From Paramyrothecium sp. XJ0827 (taxonomy: Eukaryota > Ascomycota > Sordariomycetes > Hypocreales > Stachybotryaceae), in contig JAJFPB010000003.1 in NCBI GenBank assembly GCA_020881915.1, positions 1,178,001 through 1,242,000 of the forward strand: a stretch of 64,000 bases of DNA. The letters run 5' to 3'. This document shows positions 43,337-54,085 of the stretch, one piece after another (positions within the stretch are counted from its first letter, which is position 1; every line of letters starts with the position of its first letter). The notes beneath the pieces were generated by a model. It had not been told where the DNA came from. It ran no database searches and saw only the letters and a program-made list of their open reading frames with translations. Made by a program: the position numbers and the translations under genes.

Positions 43337-46257
43337 TTACTCGGCGGCAACAGCCTCCTGAGGCGCGCCGTTGGTCTGCTTCTCCTCGGCCTCCTTGAGC
43401 TGCTTCTCCAGGGTCGTGACCTTCTCGGTCGCGGCGTCCTTCTCAGCCTGGGCCTCGGCGAGCTTCTTCTTTAGGTCGGCCTCGCTGTCCTGTGCGGCCT
43501 TGGCGGATGCCTCGGCCTCCTCGATCTTCTTGTTGAGCTCGGCCTCCTTCTCTTCGGCGGTCTTCTTGGCGGCCTGGGCGGCAGCGACGTTGGACTCGAC
43601 CAACTTCTCGACCTTCTTCTTCAGGTCGGCCTCCTTGTCCTCAGCGGCCTTCTGACCAGCCTTGGCATCTTCAACCTCCTTCTGCAGAGCTGACTTGCTG
43701 TCCTCGACGGTCTTCTTCTCAGACTCGGCAGCGGTGACGCGAGCCTCGGCTTCCTCGACCTTCTTCTTGAGCTCGGCTTCCTTGTCCTCAGCAGCCTTCG
43801 TGGCGGCCTCGGCCTCGTCAACCTGCTTCTTAAGGGCAACCTCCTTGTCCTCGGCGGCCTTCTTAGCAGCCTCGGCCTCGTCAACTTGCTTCTTGAGGGT
43901 AGCCTCCTTGTCCTCGGCAGCCTTCTTGGCAGCCTCAGCCTCCTCGATCTTCTTCTTCAGCTCAGCCTCGGCATCCTGGGCCGTCTTCTTGTCGCTCTCA
44001 GCAGCGGAGACGGAGGCCTCGGCCTTCTCGAGCTTCGTCTTCAGTTCAGCGGCGCTGTCCTGGGCAGCCTTCTTCTCGCTCTCCGCGGAAGCCAGGCTGG
44101 CCTGAGCTTCCTCGACCTGCTTCTTCAAGGCGGCCTCGCTCTCCTGGGCAGCCTTCTTGTCGGCATCGGCGGACGAGACCTTGGCCTCAACCTCCTCAAC
44201 CTGCTTCTTGAGGGCAGCTTCACTCTCCTGGGCGGCCTTCTTGTCAGCCTCGGCAGCAGAGACGGAAGCCTCAACCTCCTCAATCTTCTTCTTGAGCTCG
44301 GCCTCCTGGTCCTGAGCGGCCTTCTTGTCGCTCTCAGCAGTCGCGACGCTAGCCTCAACCTCCTCAAGCTTCTTCTTCAGAGCAGCCTCAGACTCCTGGG
44401 CCGACTTCTTCTCAGCCTCCGCAGTGGAAACGCTGGCTTCGGCCTGCTCAAGCTTGCTCTTGAGCTCGCTGAGGCTGTCTTCGGCGGACTTCTTGGCAGC
44501 TTCGGCAGTAGAAACGCCAGCTTCAGCAGCGTCAATCTTCTTCTTGAGCTCGGCCTCAGCGTCCTTCAGCTTCTGGCCCTCAGACTCAAGCTCAGCAATA
44601 CGGGACTCGAGAGTCTTCTTGTCCTGAATCACGTATTAGTATCATCATGACATCTTAAATAGATGTGGTGTGGAACACTTACGGTTTGGGAGGCGCTGGC
44701 GGTCTCCTCGGCCTTGGCAGCCTTGGCCTCAGCTTCCTCAAGCTTCTTGCTCAGCTCATCAACCTTGGACTTGGCTTCGGCGGCCTCGGCAGCCTTAGCC
44801 TCAGCCTCTTGAAGTTTCGTAGAGAGCTCAGTCACTTGAGCCTTGTCCTCCTCAGCCTTGACGGCCTTGGCCTCAGCCTCCTCGAGCTTCTTGCTCAGCT
44901 CATCAACCTTGGACTTGGCGGCGGCAGCCTCAGAGGCCTTGGCCTCGGCGTCCTCGAGCTTCTTGCTCAAGTCGGCGACCTTTGCCTTGTCCTCCTCCTG
45001 TGTCTTTTTGACGGTCTCGTGTTCCGACTTGAGCTTGGTAACGCTATCCTCATGGTCCTTGAGCTTGGCGCCCTGCTCATCGTGAGTCTTCTTCAGGGCC
45101 TCGTGCTCCTCAGTAAGGGCCTTGAGCTTGGTGTCGGCCTCGGTGGATTGACCAGACGCCTTCTCCAGCTGGGCGGCATGCTCCTGCTTGAGCTTCTCCT
45201 GAGAGGCCTCAAGGTCGGTGACGGTCTTTTGCGCAGTGGCGAGTTCGGACTTGGTCTGCTCGAGGCTGGACTCGCTCTGGGCCTGGGCAGTCTTGTTCTG
45301 CTCCTGAGCGTCGGAGAGCTCCTTCTTTAGAGTCTCGAGGTCCTTGGTGAGACCGGCGTGGGTGGTCTCGAGGCTCTCATGCTTGCTCTTCCACTCCTCG
45401 GAGTCCTTCTTCGCGGCTTCGAGGTCAGCTGCGGAGCCAGTCTTCTGAGAGTCCAATGCCTTCTGCAGCTCAGCCAGCTCTTGCTTGCGCGATGAGAGCT
45501 CGGCTTCTGAGTCGGCAATAGACTTGTCGAGGGTCTGCTGCAGGCTGGCGAGCTTCTCCTGCAGCTCGGTGACGGTCTTGTTGGAGGAAGAAAGTTCGGC
45601 CTCTGAGTCGGCCTTGAGCTTGTCATGAGAGTCTGATAGGGCCTGGTACTTGGACTGGGAGTCGGAAGCGGCCTGCTTCTGGTCCTCGAGAGCCTTGTTG
45701 GCGGCGGCAACGTCAGCCTCGAGCTTGCTGGAGGCGTCCCGCAGAACGGAGTGCTTCTTCTCGGCCTCGGCAGCCTTGGTCTTGAGAAGTTCAATCTCGT
45801 CCTTCAGCGAGGCTTCGAGGGAGGCACGCTCCTCCTGAGCCTTGGCGAGCTCGTCCTTGGTGGCGATGAGGGCATCAGCGAGGGCCTTACTCTCGGTCTG
45901 AAGGCTCAGCAGCTTCTCGTTAAGAGTGGCAATCTCCTGCTTGGCGGCGTCGAGCTCCTGGGCCTGAGTGGCGGAGAGGTCCTCCTTGGCCTTGAGGTCG
46001 GCCTGCAGCTGGGTGTAGCGGGACTTGCTCTCATCGCGCGACGAGGTCAGCTGGGCGTCGAGGTCCTTGATCCTTTGCCGCAGCTCGTCTGCATCTTTGG
46101 AAGCGACCTTGTACTCATTCTCTTTCTTAGCGAGATCCTCCTCGAGGGTGTGAATGCTGTCCTCTTTGTTGCTGAGCTCCTTGACCAGGGCCTGGCGGTC
46201 AGCCTTGGTGAGGCCCTCACCGCTAGTCGGGTGAAAGACTGAGAGCACGTTTCCCAT
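43337..46257 (-). CDS. 953-residue coiled-coil protein, predicted N-myristoylated
   Basis: Exons 46257-44683 and 44623-43337, with a 59-nt phase-0 intron. I took the ATG at 46257; upstream in-frame codons are not ATG. The start MGNVLS has Gly2 and Ser6, the myristoylation consensus, so attachment to a membrane is likely. Residues 1-525 form a long, irregular heptad coiled coil rich in Lys, Glu, Ala and Leu. Residues 558-915 are strikingly regular: seven 28-residue units in tandem, then 21-residue units mixed with 28s. There is no motor, kinase or nucleotide-binding domain. It may be an eisosome, septal-pore or cortex scaffold; that is inference. A long T/C-rich leader lies upstream. Sequence similarity searches will hit many coiled coils by composition. 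Confidence 0.8.
43454..44527 (-). repeat. Heptad repeats: seven 84-bp units, then 63-bp units
   Basis: Residues 558-753 are seven exact-length 28-residue units of type EASVSxAExxKKxAQ then LKKKxEE. Residues 754-816 are three 21-residue units AEAAKKAAEDKE plus LKKQVDE. Later come 28, 21, 29 and 21 residues. The bookkeeping closes exactly on the 953-residue length. The DNA repeats as well, so recombination between units is plausible. Confidence 0.9.
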
Positions 46258-48381
46258 GTCGAGCTGTGAAAGCAATTGGAGAAAAAGCGGTATGGAAAAA
46301 AGGGGGAGGGGGAGGGGAAGCGGGATAGAACAAGAAGCGAGGACAAAGAGGACCGCTCTTCTTTATTAAGGGCTTTGTTCGGGGGGAGGAGGAGGAATTG
46401 GGGGAGGAAGATGGGTGGTTGGAGCCTGACAGGAAGCAGAGCAAAATCTGAGCCGAGGATGGTGGTACAGCACAGTATAAGAAAGATGTGTTTTGGTGGC
46501 TCGAACCCCCCCGGTCGGTGGAGAGTCACTGTTACCTCAGTGATTGAAATGAGCTGTCCCGGTGGGTAATTAATGCCTAAGGGGAGGTACCTTGCGTTAA
46601 GGTCCGGTAATGAAGGGCCCGTGAATCTAGCCGCCCGCTCCCTCCGCTCCGAGTAGCAGGCGCTTGGCTTGGCCTGGTCTGGCGGCCTGGCCTCGTGTAT
46701 CAAATGACCAGCGGCAAATTACTCTGGTTTTCAGCTTCCTTTTCTACTGGATTTTTTATCACGAACTGGCTGTCATCGGTGGTGTCAAGCGCTTGCGTTG
46801 TTCAAAGTACAGCAAGGTGGGTAACGTTCCCGGCCTGGGCAGATACTTTATGCACTACTCTGTACAGTGAACCACGGTCCTGCAGGACACCTCTTTGGGC
46901 ACTGTATAAAGGTACCGTAAGGCACCGCGCTTCACTGCTTCACTGCTTCACAACTTGGACATCGGTATGCAGAAAGCCAACCAGGACCCTTCCAAGACTT
47001 CGTGACCCCATAAAAAAGAGCATGGAGGAGAGTCATTTGCCACGGAGTAGAAAGGCAAGGACAGAAAGAAAAAAAAACCTTTCCGCTCTGACGGCTCCAT
47101 TCAGTCCGGTGTGGTGGGGCCAACCGTTGTCCACTCGAGGCAAACGCATTGAATGCGAGGCCACCCGCTAAGACATCAATGATGCAGCCCAACTGCGTCA
47201 ACACGTTTTTCCTTTTAGCTTCCGGCTCGGGACGAGTCGTTTTTTCTCTCGCAAAACGTTTCGCGTGGCGCTGCACATGCGAGCCACCTCTGCCGCGCTT
47301 GCTTTTGCCGCTGCTGGTGCTGTCTGCAGGACTGAGTGTCTACCAATCGCCCTGCCCTGCCCTGTTCTTCACCGGTGGACGAACGATGGAGACCGGGTCA
47401 GGTAGACCCTTTTGAACCCTGCATGGCGGCGACCAGCGTCTCCGGCAGTACCAGTAGCAGTACCAGTCAGTGCCAAACCGGGGCTGCTCCCTCACTTGTC
47501 CACGGTATCTGGATAACCTGCAAGGCGGGCGCTACGGATAAGCTGCAGCGGCTCATGCCGCCGCCGTCCGAACCTCGCATCACCCAATGTCCACACTCAC
47601 AAGCTGCTGCTCCGTTATTTTGACCCAAGTTTCACAAGAGTCCGAGAAACTCAAGTGCCTTTTCGCGTGTTATCCTCTTCTTAAACATTGCTAGCGACAG
47701 TTGGGTGGGGACGTGGTGATTGCGAATGTGCCCATTGGCGGTTCGCGGCAGCACGGACCGACCGGTACGATGGATTGGACGGGACTGGACGGGGCTGTAA
47801 CATTCGTCTCAGCCGTACATTGTGACGTGATAGCCCAACACTGAGAAACATTTCCATGAACTCAAACTCTACGGGCATGAAACGGTGGTTCCTGAACCGC
47901 CTCATGTCAATCATTTAGGGGTTAGAGAGGCTGCTGGCCCATCCATATAGTATCCGAGCTTGTTCTACAGAGCACCAGCTAAGAAGATGCCGGAGTGTCT
48001 CACTCAGACCGACTCTGAAAATGTCCTTGGCAATGCTCTATGCCGATAATCATGCCTTCTTTTGGACATCCAAGATGTGTCGATTGGTCACAAAGTGGAC
48101 CTTGACCAGGCGCAATGAAAGGCGAAAAGGACCTAAGAAGCATCGCTTAGTTTACTTTGACTGGTAAGTAAGTAAGTTCTGGATGCAGGGCCGAAGCAGC
48201 GGCATTAGTCTGCTGTGTAGGAGGCTGGCAAGGCTGGGTAGGGTTGGAGACTCGTCGGGCTTCACAATGCCGACCCAACCCTCCTCAACTTGCTTGCCTC
48301 GTCGTTCTCGTGGCGAGCAACGAGATCCAAAACCGATAAGAAGAAAAAAAGAAATCCCTGCAGCTCCAGGATCAAAAAGAT
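46258..48381. promoter_or_regulatory. Upstream region of the coiled-coil gene and spacer to tRNA-Phe
   Basis: About 2.1 kb without a supported gene. The first 170 bases are strongly purine-rich on the + strand, i.e. a T/C-rich leader for the coiled-coil gene. GGTACCTT at about 46586 and GGTACCGT at about 46910 recur. A four-unit CAGTA(C/G) run sits at 47446-47469. No RNA gene is seen except the tRNA at the right edge. Confidence 0.4.
47446..47469. repeat. CAGTAC/CAGTAG hexamer run
   Basis: Four tandem hexamers CAGTAC, CAGTAG, CAGTAC, CAGTCA. Short and probably a chance microsatellite. Confidence 0.7.
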
Positions 48382-48476
48382 TGGGCCCACCCGGGATCGA
48401 ACCGGGGACCTTTCGATAATTATTCCTGAAGTTTGATGGCTTCAGTCGAATATTCTCCCAACTGAACTATGTGCCC
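48382..48476 (-). tRNA. tRNA-Phe(GAA) with 22-nt intron
   Basis: Read on the minus strand, GGGCACA opens the acceptor stem and TGGGCCC closes it, with one A-G mismatch at pair 5-68. D arm AGTTCAGTTGGGAGAAT is intact but has GTTC/GAAT in place of the usual GCTC/GAGC. Anticodon GAA is at 48441-48443. The anticodon stem TTCGA/TCGAA is perfect after removing 22 nt at 48418-48439. The T arm CCCCGGTTCGATCCCGGG is canonical. A T5 run follows. A working but divergent copy or a young pseudogene is possible. Confidence 0.85.
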
Positions 48477-48491
48477 ATGTGATTGGTTGAA

Positions 48492-48684
48492 GGACCAGTT
48501 GAAAATCCTGATGCCAAAAGCAATTATGTAGTCTGGGCTTCAAGCGTAAGCCAATGGAGGACCAGTTGGAAATTCTGATCCCAAAAGCAATCATGTAGGC
48601 TTCCAGCGTCAGCCAATGGAGGACGAGTTGGAAATCCTGGTCCCAAAAGCAATCATGTAGCTGGGCATAAGGCATAAGCCAATG
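48492..48684. repeat. Three tandem units of 62-67 bp
   Basis: Units begin at 48492, 48559 and 48621, each with GGAC(C/G)AGTTG(G/A)AAAT, CCAAAAGCAAT(C/T)ATGTAG and AGCCAATG. They lie just upstream of tRNA-Phe and 130 bases before the F-box gene. No internal frame is shared across units. Confidence 0.85.
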
Positions 48685-48812
48685 ACTCCCACTGCGCCTC
48701 GCCAGCTGGTGATTCCTCCTTACCATGCCCATCTCCAGCTCTCGTTTGTGGTCATTTCATTCTCATAAGCCCAGATACCCATCTTCTATTGGTAGCAACG
48801 AGTATCTCAACC

Positions 48813-50522
48813 ATGGCTGCTCCTGAAAACTTGACGGGGACTCTGCAAGTGGAAGCTTTGGCTTCTGCCCTGCCCGGCCGCGATGCTCTCTTGAATCTTC
48901 CGTTCGACGTGCTCGCCAACATAATGGATCACTTGACTCCTCCTGAAATCTTAAATCCACCCCAGTCTACCCCCTTCCGCCATCACTTAACAAACCCCTT
49001 CCGGAAAGAACACATCCGCTCCCGAATCGCGTTGGCAAATTTTTGTCGCGTGTCTTCGCAATGCCGGTCTTGGGCCATGGGCTGTCTCTATAGAAACGTT
49101 CTCCTCGAGACACCCGAACAGTTGGCTTCATTCTTCCATTCTATTGGAAGAAATTATGCGAACCGCAAACTAGTTCACACGTTTGCTTGGTACGACATAA
49201 ACAGGGTTCAGTCTCAATTGAAATGTCAAATTAAAGTTCGCCCGGAGGAGACAGGAGGCGAGAAATCTACTGATTGGCCACTGAGCTCGACTGATAGAGA
49301 CATATTCCAAGCCATGGGCATTGAGGGCACCGGAGAGACCCCCGCCTGGAAGATACTCGGTGCTGTGTTGGGCATGCTCCCTGAGGTCCGAGTACTTTTC
49401 TTAGCCCTACGAACGATCAGGGAACCGGGCACACCAGCCAGGTATCTGAGTTTTGAGGAGGTAGCTCTTCTGACATTGCTGGGTGGAGATGAGCCGGGGG
49501 GGTACTTGCTGAACCTACAGACGATGATTCTGGGTCCAGGTCGACGGCAATCGCGAAAGTCGACGATACCGTCTTTTATGTTCAATTGCCTTGTGTTGCT
49601 GTCACATTACTCAAAGTCCCTACGACGTATTGAGGTGTCAAATCTTTCACGACCAAGATATTATGTCGAAGTCGAGCGAGGCGACAAGCCGTTCCGAGAC
49701 TACGTCAAGGAGCTTTTCCTTCTGGACTTTTCTTACCCGGGCAGTAATGCGGAATGGGCAATATCGACCTTTCCAAAGCTTACAAAGCTGGTAATTGAAT
49801 GTAAACAGGATAGCGCGCACGGCCCGCATGCTGCTTACATGCCCCTTTCGGACTTTGAGGCCTTCCAAGACCTGCATGCTTTATCTGAGACACTGGAGAC
49901 GCTGAGTTTGACCTCGGTGCGGCGTCACAATTGGAACAACCGCAGAATCCACGATGCTCTAGACCCTGGAGCAGCGGCACGGCCAGAATTGCGCATCCCG
50001 CCGCTATTGTCGGACTTGAGCCAAATGTCGTGTCTAAGCCAATTGACGACTGAATCAATCTGGCTGTTCGGAACAAATGGCCCTACTGGGTGTTCTTGCT
50101 TGACAAAGTTCCTTCCAGCGTCACTGGAGTGCTTCCGTCTCCTGGATTTCTGGGGCGTTAACGTCGGACACCCTTATTATCCAGACAGACCCGGGTCTTG
50201 GAACGGACTCTGGTTCTACGATCAAGCGTTTTCGGAGTTCCACGGCCATTGTCAAATTCAGTGCCCTAAATTGAGGGACATCACCATAGCCCTCCTTCCT
50301 GACATCACCGCTCACAACACTGTAGTGGCGGGAGTTGTCCCGCCAAAAGTCGATTATTATGGCCGATCCGTACCAGAAGATATTCCATCATTCACGAAGA
50401 AATACCAGGCGCTGTTCGCCGAGATTGGAGTTCATTTCACCAATGTCACGCCAGACGAATTTGTGACCGACGTCAGATCAAGCTGGATGCCCCCCAAAAG
50501 ATCATACACACTAGCTAGATAA
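48813..50522 (+). CDS. F-box / leucine-rich-repeat-like protein
   Basis: A single exon of 569 residues; the ATG at 48813 sits in ACCATGG context, and the earlier codons in frame are not ATG. The start includes LLNLPFDVLANIMDHLTPPE, a typical F-box hydrophobic/Pro pattern, then a spacer and ALANFCRVSSQCRSWAMGCLYRNV. The middle has irregular Leu-rich stretches (LLNLQTMILG, DYVKELFLLDF, FPKLTKLVIE, LSETLETLSLTSV, ASLECFRLLDFWGV), as in LRR-type F-box proteins that bind substrates for SCF ubiquitin ligase. No signal or membrane span. Partner proteins unknown. A minisatellite follows the stop. Confidence 0.75.
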   Translation: MAAPENLTGTLQVEALASALPGRDALLNLPFDVLANIMDHLTPPEILNPPQSTPFRHHLTNPFRKEHIRSRIALANFCRVSSQCRSWAMGCLYRNVLLETPEQLASFFHSIGRNYANRKLVHTFAWYDINRVQSQLKCQIKVRPEETGGEKSTDWPLSSTDRDIFQAMGIEGTGETPAWKILGAVLGMLPEVRVLFLALRTIREPGTPARYLSFEEVALLTLLGGDEPGGYLLNLQTMILGPGRRQSRKSTIPSFMFNCLVLLSHYSKSLRRIEVSNLSRPRYYVEVERGDKPFRDYVKELFLLDFSYPGSNAEWAISTFPKLTKLVIECKQDSAHGPHAAYMPLSDFEAFQDLHALSETLETLSLTSVRRHNWNNRRIHDALDPGAAARPELRIPPLLSDLSQMSCLSQLTTESIWLFGTNGPTGCSCLTKFLPASLECFRLLDFWGVNVGHPYYPDRPGSWNGLWFYDQAFSEFHGHCQIQCPKLRDITIALLPDITAHNTVVAGVVPPKVDYYGRSVPEDIPSFTKKYQALFAEIGVHFTNVTPDEFVTDVRSSWMPPKRSYTLAR

Positions 50523-50560
50523 TGGCTTGCGACTTTTTACTTCAAGTGAGAGGTCAGTTG

Positions 50561-50688
50561 TTAGGGAAGAATTTAGGAAGAATTTAGGAAGAATTTAGGA
50601 AGAATTTGGGGAAGAATTTAGGGAAGAACTTAGGGGAGAACTTAGGGAAGAACTTAGGGGAGAATTTAGGGAAGAAGGGAAGAATTTA
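50561..50688. repeat. Minisatellite of 11-12-bp units containing TTAGGG
   Basis: About ten units of type TTTAGG(G)AAGAA, several reading TTAGGG. It begins about 38 bases after the F-box stop, so it is probably in its 3' UTR. Units vary by one or two bases. It is interstitial and interrupted, unlike a telomere array. Confidence 0.9.
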
Positions 50689-51741
50689 AAAGATTGGTTC
50701 GGAGTGTGAATGAAGTGCACAACGAGCACATCATTCTGTGTCCATGTGAGGGGACAAATCAATTTGAGTGACGGATTCTGATTCAGAGCTTTGAACGCGC
50801 GGCACAGTTGAGATGGTAATGACGAGATCCTTCAATGCGACATTTGGGTGTGTTTGGGGGCTTTGAATAGCTGATTTATACATGATGTTCCACCCCTCAG
50901 AGCCGGGCATATACGTGCGACGATCGATGAATGCGGACGTAATTGACACAACCGCTGAGCGCAGTGTTGGAGAAGCGACCTTTGCATGACTCGGACAATA
51001 CCATGGGCTTCAGCAATACGCGACATGGTTTCCGGCATGAATCATCGAAAATAATATGCTCAGCTACGGAAGCTGAAGCCGATTGCTCATTTGACCACTG
51101 CATTTCATTCATTTGGGGGCTGCCCACAATTTGGCGATCAGAAGTCCGAATCATAGCTGGCGTGCGATTGCACCAGAGCAGCTGAAGGATACCCAAATAT
51201 GCAACCACAAACAGGATCAATACAATGACATCCTCCTCGCTACGTGCGTGGCCCACGGCATTTCTACAACCAAAAATAAAGGATCGGCCCCTTCACCAGC
51301 CAAGCCGAGCGGCATGCTCATGGCTTAGCGCCCGCAACGTGGTACCGTAGGATCGGTTTGCACGGACTCGTGGCTTTATTGGCATAAACACGAGGAATCC
51401 TTCACACGAGAATCTGCTACTCCGTGCTTGTCCGTGCTACTGCAGGCCCGTGTTTTGCTTCCCGCAGCGTTGCAGTTTGCTCCACGTCCCGCGGGCGGGT
51501 GATTGGCGGAGCCAAATATAAATGATATGTCGCTTACTCTGGATTGTAAGGTGGTATTCGCTGCATCACGACCCGGCATGCGGCTGCCCCGATATGGCCA
51601 CTGGACGGCTCCTGTTTTTCTCTCCTGGACGCCCAACATTCCGTTGGAATCTCTCCAGGCTCTCCACCTAAAAATCTGAGCACCCGACAAAATCGGCACC
51701 TGGGTGCACCATCGCGTCGCCAACGCGCCCATGTCGCCAGT
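50689..51741. other. Intergenic, 1.05 kb
   Basis: Between the F-box gene and the second rhodopsin-like gene. Minus-strand frames at 50.8-51.7 kb are short and without motifs. No TATA near the 51742 start is obvious, though CAAATATAAATGATA at about 51512 is AT-rich. Confidence 0.4.
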
Positions 51742-52943
51742 ATGACAGACACAGAGCCGGCCTTACATGGCGCCGCCAAAATCGGCCGTCAAGGCCTCAG
51801 CGCCATCCTCTGGGTCTGCTTCACCCTCGCGACGCTCTTCGTGGCCATGCGGCTGGCCCTGCGCTGGCGCCAGAACCGCAAGCTCCTCGCCGACGACTAC
51901 TGGATCGTCCTCGCCTGGACGACGTACCTCATCATGGCCAACCTGATGGTGCTGCAGCTGGAGCCGCTCTGGTTCGTGCTGCACAACTACGGGCGGCGGC
52001 TAGACTTGCCGGACGAGGAAACGCCGCCGCAGGTCCGCCGTGTCATACGCCTCCTGCTGCCGATGCTGTCGATGTTCTGGACGGTGATATGGAGCGTCAA
52101 GGCGAGCTTCATGGCTCTCTTTTACCCGCTTGTGAAGCGCTTCCGAGTCCAGCGGCCGATGTGGTACGGCATTGCTGTGTTTGCTACTCTGGCGTACGTC
52201 GGATGCTGGATATCGAGCATCTTGTCGTGCGAGAGCTCTGCACACTTCTTTACCTGTTAGTGTACCGCCTAGGCCGACCCCGTGGAGTTCAAGACTAATG
52301 CAACAAAGCACAATGCACATGCCTGAGAGTCCTCATCAAGCAGGCCTACAGCGTCATCTACTCCACGGCAGCAGACGTGATCACGGACCTCATGATCATG
52401 GCGTTGCCTCTCACGGTGCTGCCGGCCCTCCAGCTCGACATGAGAGGCAAGATCGGTCTGGCAGTCGTCTTCTGTCTTGGCCTCATCATCATCGCCACGG
52501 CCGTCGCTCGAATGACCCAAGTCCTCTCAATCACGCACGACCAGAACGGCGTTGATGTAGACTGCGTCTCCCTCTTCGTGTGGACGATCGTCGAAGCAAC
52601 CGTCGCCTTGATCGTCGGCTCGCTGCCGCCGCTCAAAGGCTTGCTGGTGCGAGGCGTCAAGAAGCACCTTGGTGGTAAGAGAGGGAGCGGAAAAGCAGGT
52701 CTCTTACAGAGTGACTCCACATCGGAGAGCCGCACACCCTCAGAACGGTTTTGGCCGATCGCCACGATTCAGTCGATGCCTGAGGAAGACCTACATCGGA
52801 ATAGCCAGGCCCTGGGGCAGATCCTCATGTACAGGACGATTGAAACACACGTGGAGGAAACACGCGTTGAAAAGAGGGCGGTGTTGCCTGGCAGCTATGA
52901 GGCTTCCGTTCCGAATGTGTACAGGGTGCATAGTACTTGGTAG
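51742..52943 (+). CDS. Fungal rhodopsin-domain integral membrane protein
   Basis: Exons 51742-52255 and 52309-52943 encode 382 residues with a 53-nt intron. Helix one ILWVCFTLATLFVAMRLALR is followed by the family motif LLADDYWIVLAW. FWTVIWSVKASFMALFYPLV and YVGCWISSILSC match helices three and four. ADVITDLMIMALPLTVLPAL and LAVVFCLGLIIIATAVARMT match the later helices. This is the same broad family as the 9.4-kb gene but not a close copy. It ends in a polar tail with Ser/Thr-rich and TPSERFWPIA segments. Ligand and role unknown; likely plasma or endomembrane. Confidence 0.9.
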
Positions 52944-53194
52944 TTCTGAGCGTTGTGATTCGAACACGACGAATTTCTAGATTCGCCACGAGGTGGCCCG
53001 TCAATCAAACGACAAGCCAGTTTTGTCTTTTGCGAAATAATTTGTGTATAAAAAATACCGTAGAGAATACACGCTGAGTTCCAATGCCAATTGTACATTC
53101 TAGTAGCCAGCACAGAGTATGTCGTGCTCTTCGTTAACACATTGCCAAACGCCCCTGATAAACAAGGCGCCGCGGCGGGCGTACCCATAAAAGA

Positions 53195-54085
53195 TTAGGC
53201 TCCGACGCTGAAGCCGAACGAGCCGTCAAAAACATCGAGCTTCTTAGGATCCGGGTTGCCCCCGCGGAGCGCTAGCAGAACGTCCATCGAAGGAACCTTG
53301 TTGGCAGGATAGAAGAGCAGAAGGTTCTCCATGTCCTCTTCTGTGAGGTCACAGAGATCGTCCCATTTATAGCTGTCGCTGACCTTGGACATCCTGTAAC
53401 ATTTATATCAGCAGCTGGTGGCAAGGTGGGCAATTGTATGGCATACCATCGCATCCTCTTCGGGCTGTCCTCCGCATTCGGAGCCACCTTCCTTAACCTG
53501 CCCCGGAGCTCGCCGATCGAGTCGATGGCGTTACCGGCATTGGATGGCAACTTTCCGGCGATGAAGCGTCGAATAGCAGCCGCCAGCCGCGGGCCTCTGC
53601 CATTCGTGCTGACCATGATCTGCAACGGCCCGTCGCGGTGGACACTGCCGAAATAGAAGTCGCACTCGGGAGGCACATCGGCGATGTTAGCGGGAATCTT
53701 CTTCTCCTTGCACAGCTTCCAGATGGCGGTGGAGGCATCAGGGTCGTCGATGGCAACCATGACCATGTCGGCGCCGTCCAGGTCCGAGGGCTCGAAGATG
53801 CGGTCGACGTGGGTGACTTGCTTCTCGGCGACTCGATACGCGACCTCGTCGTTGAGTCCGGACGCTGGGCAGACCACGGTCACCTTGGCGTCGGCATTGA
53901 GGCAGTTGAGGATACGACCCGAAGCGACCTGCAAGAAGGCGTATGTCAGCGAACGGTTTCGCCCGAGTTGCATCGAGAGAGGTACTCACTTCACCACCAC
54001 CAACGATGAGGACATTCTTGTCCTTGACCTGCCATGCGAGGATCAGGCTGCCTCCAGGCTGCACCGGCGGGTAGCTCTTTGCCAT
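53195..54085 (-). CDS. Met8-type siroheme synthase (dehydrogenase/ferrochelatase)
   Basis: Exons 54085-53990, 53928-53447 and 53393-53195 encode 258 residues. The NAD-binding motif is KNVLIVGGGEVASGRILNCL, joined across the first intron. ADMVMVAIDDPDAS, IPANIADVPPECDFYFGS, LQIMVSTNGRGPRLAAAIR and LRKVAPNAEDSPKRMRW follow in the order of Met8. It oxidises precorrin-2 with NAD and inserts iron, giving siroheme for sulfite and nitrite reductase. The catalytic Asp of yeast Met8 appears as the conserved D of NIADVPPECDF. Length is near the yeast protein. It faces Pep7/Vac1 across a 681-base spacer. Confidence 0.92.

Noticed and set aside
43662..46242. Several long + strand frames opposite the coiled-coil gene (e.g. 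43886-44650, 44665-45330)
   Set aside because: Low-complexity Leu/Ser-rich antisense of Lys/Glu/Ala-rich repeats, which are naturally free of stops in the opposite phase.
50561..50688. Interstitial telomere
   Set aside because: Units are 11-12 bp with GAA spacers and not continuous TTAGGG; a minisatellite describes it better.
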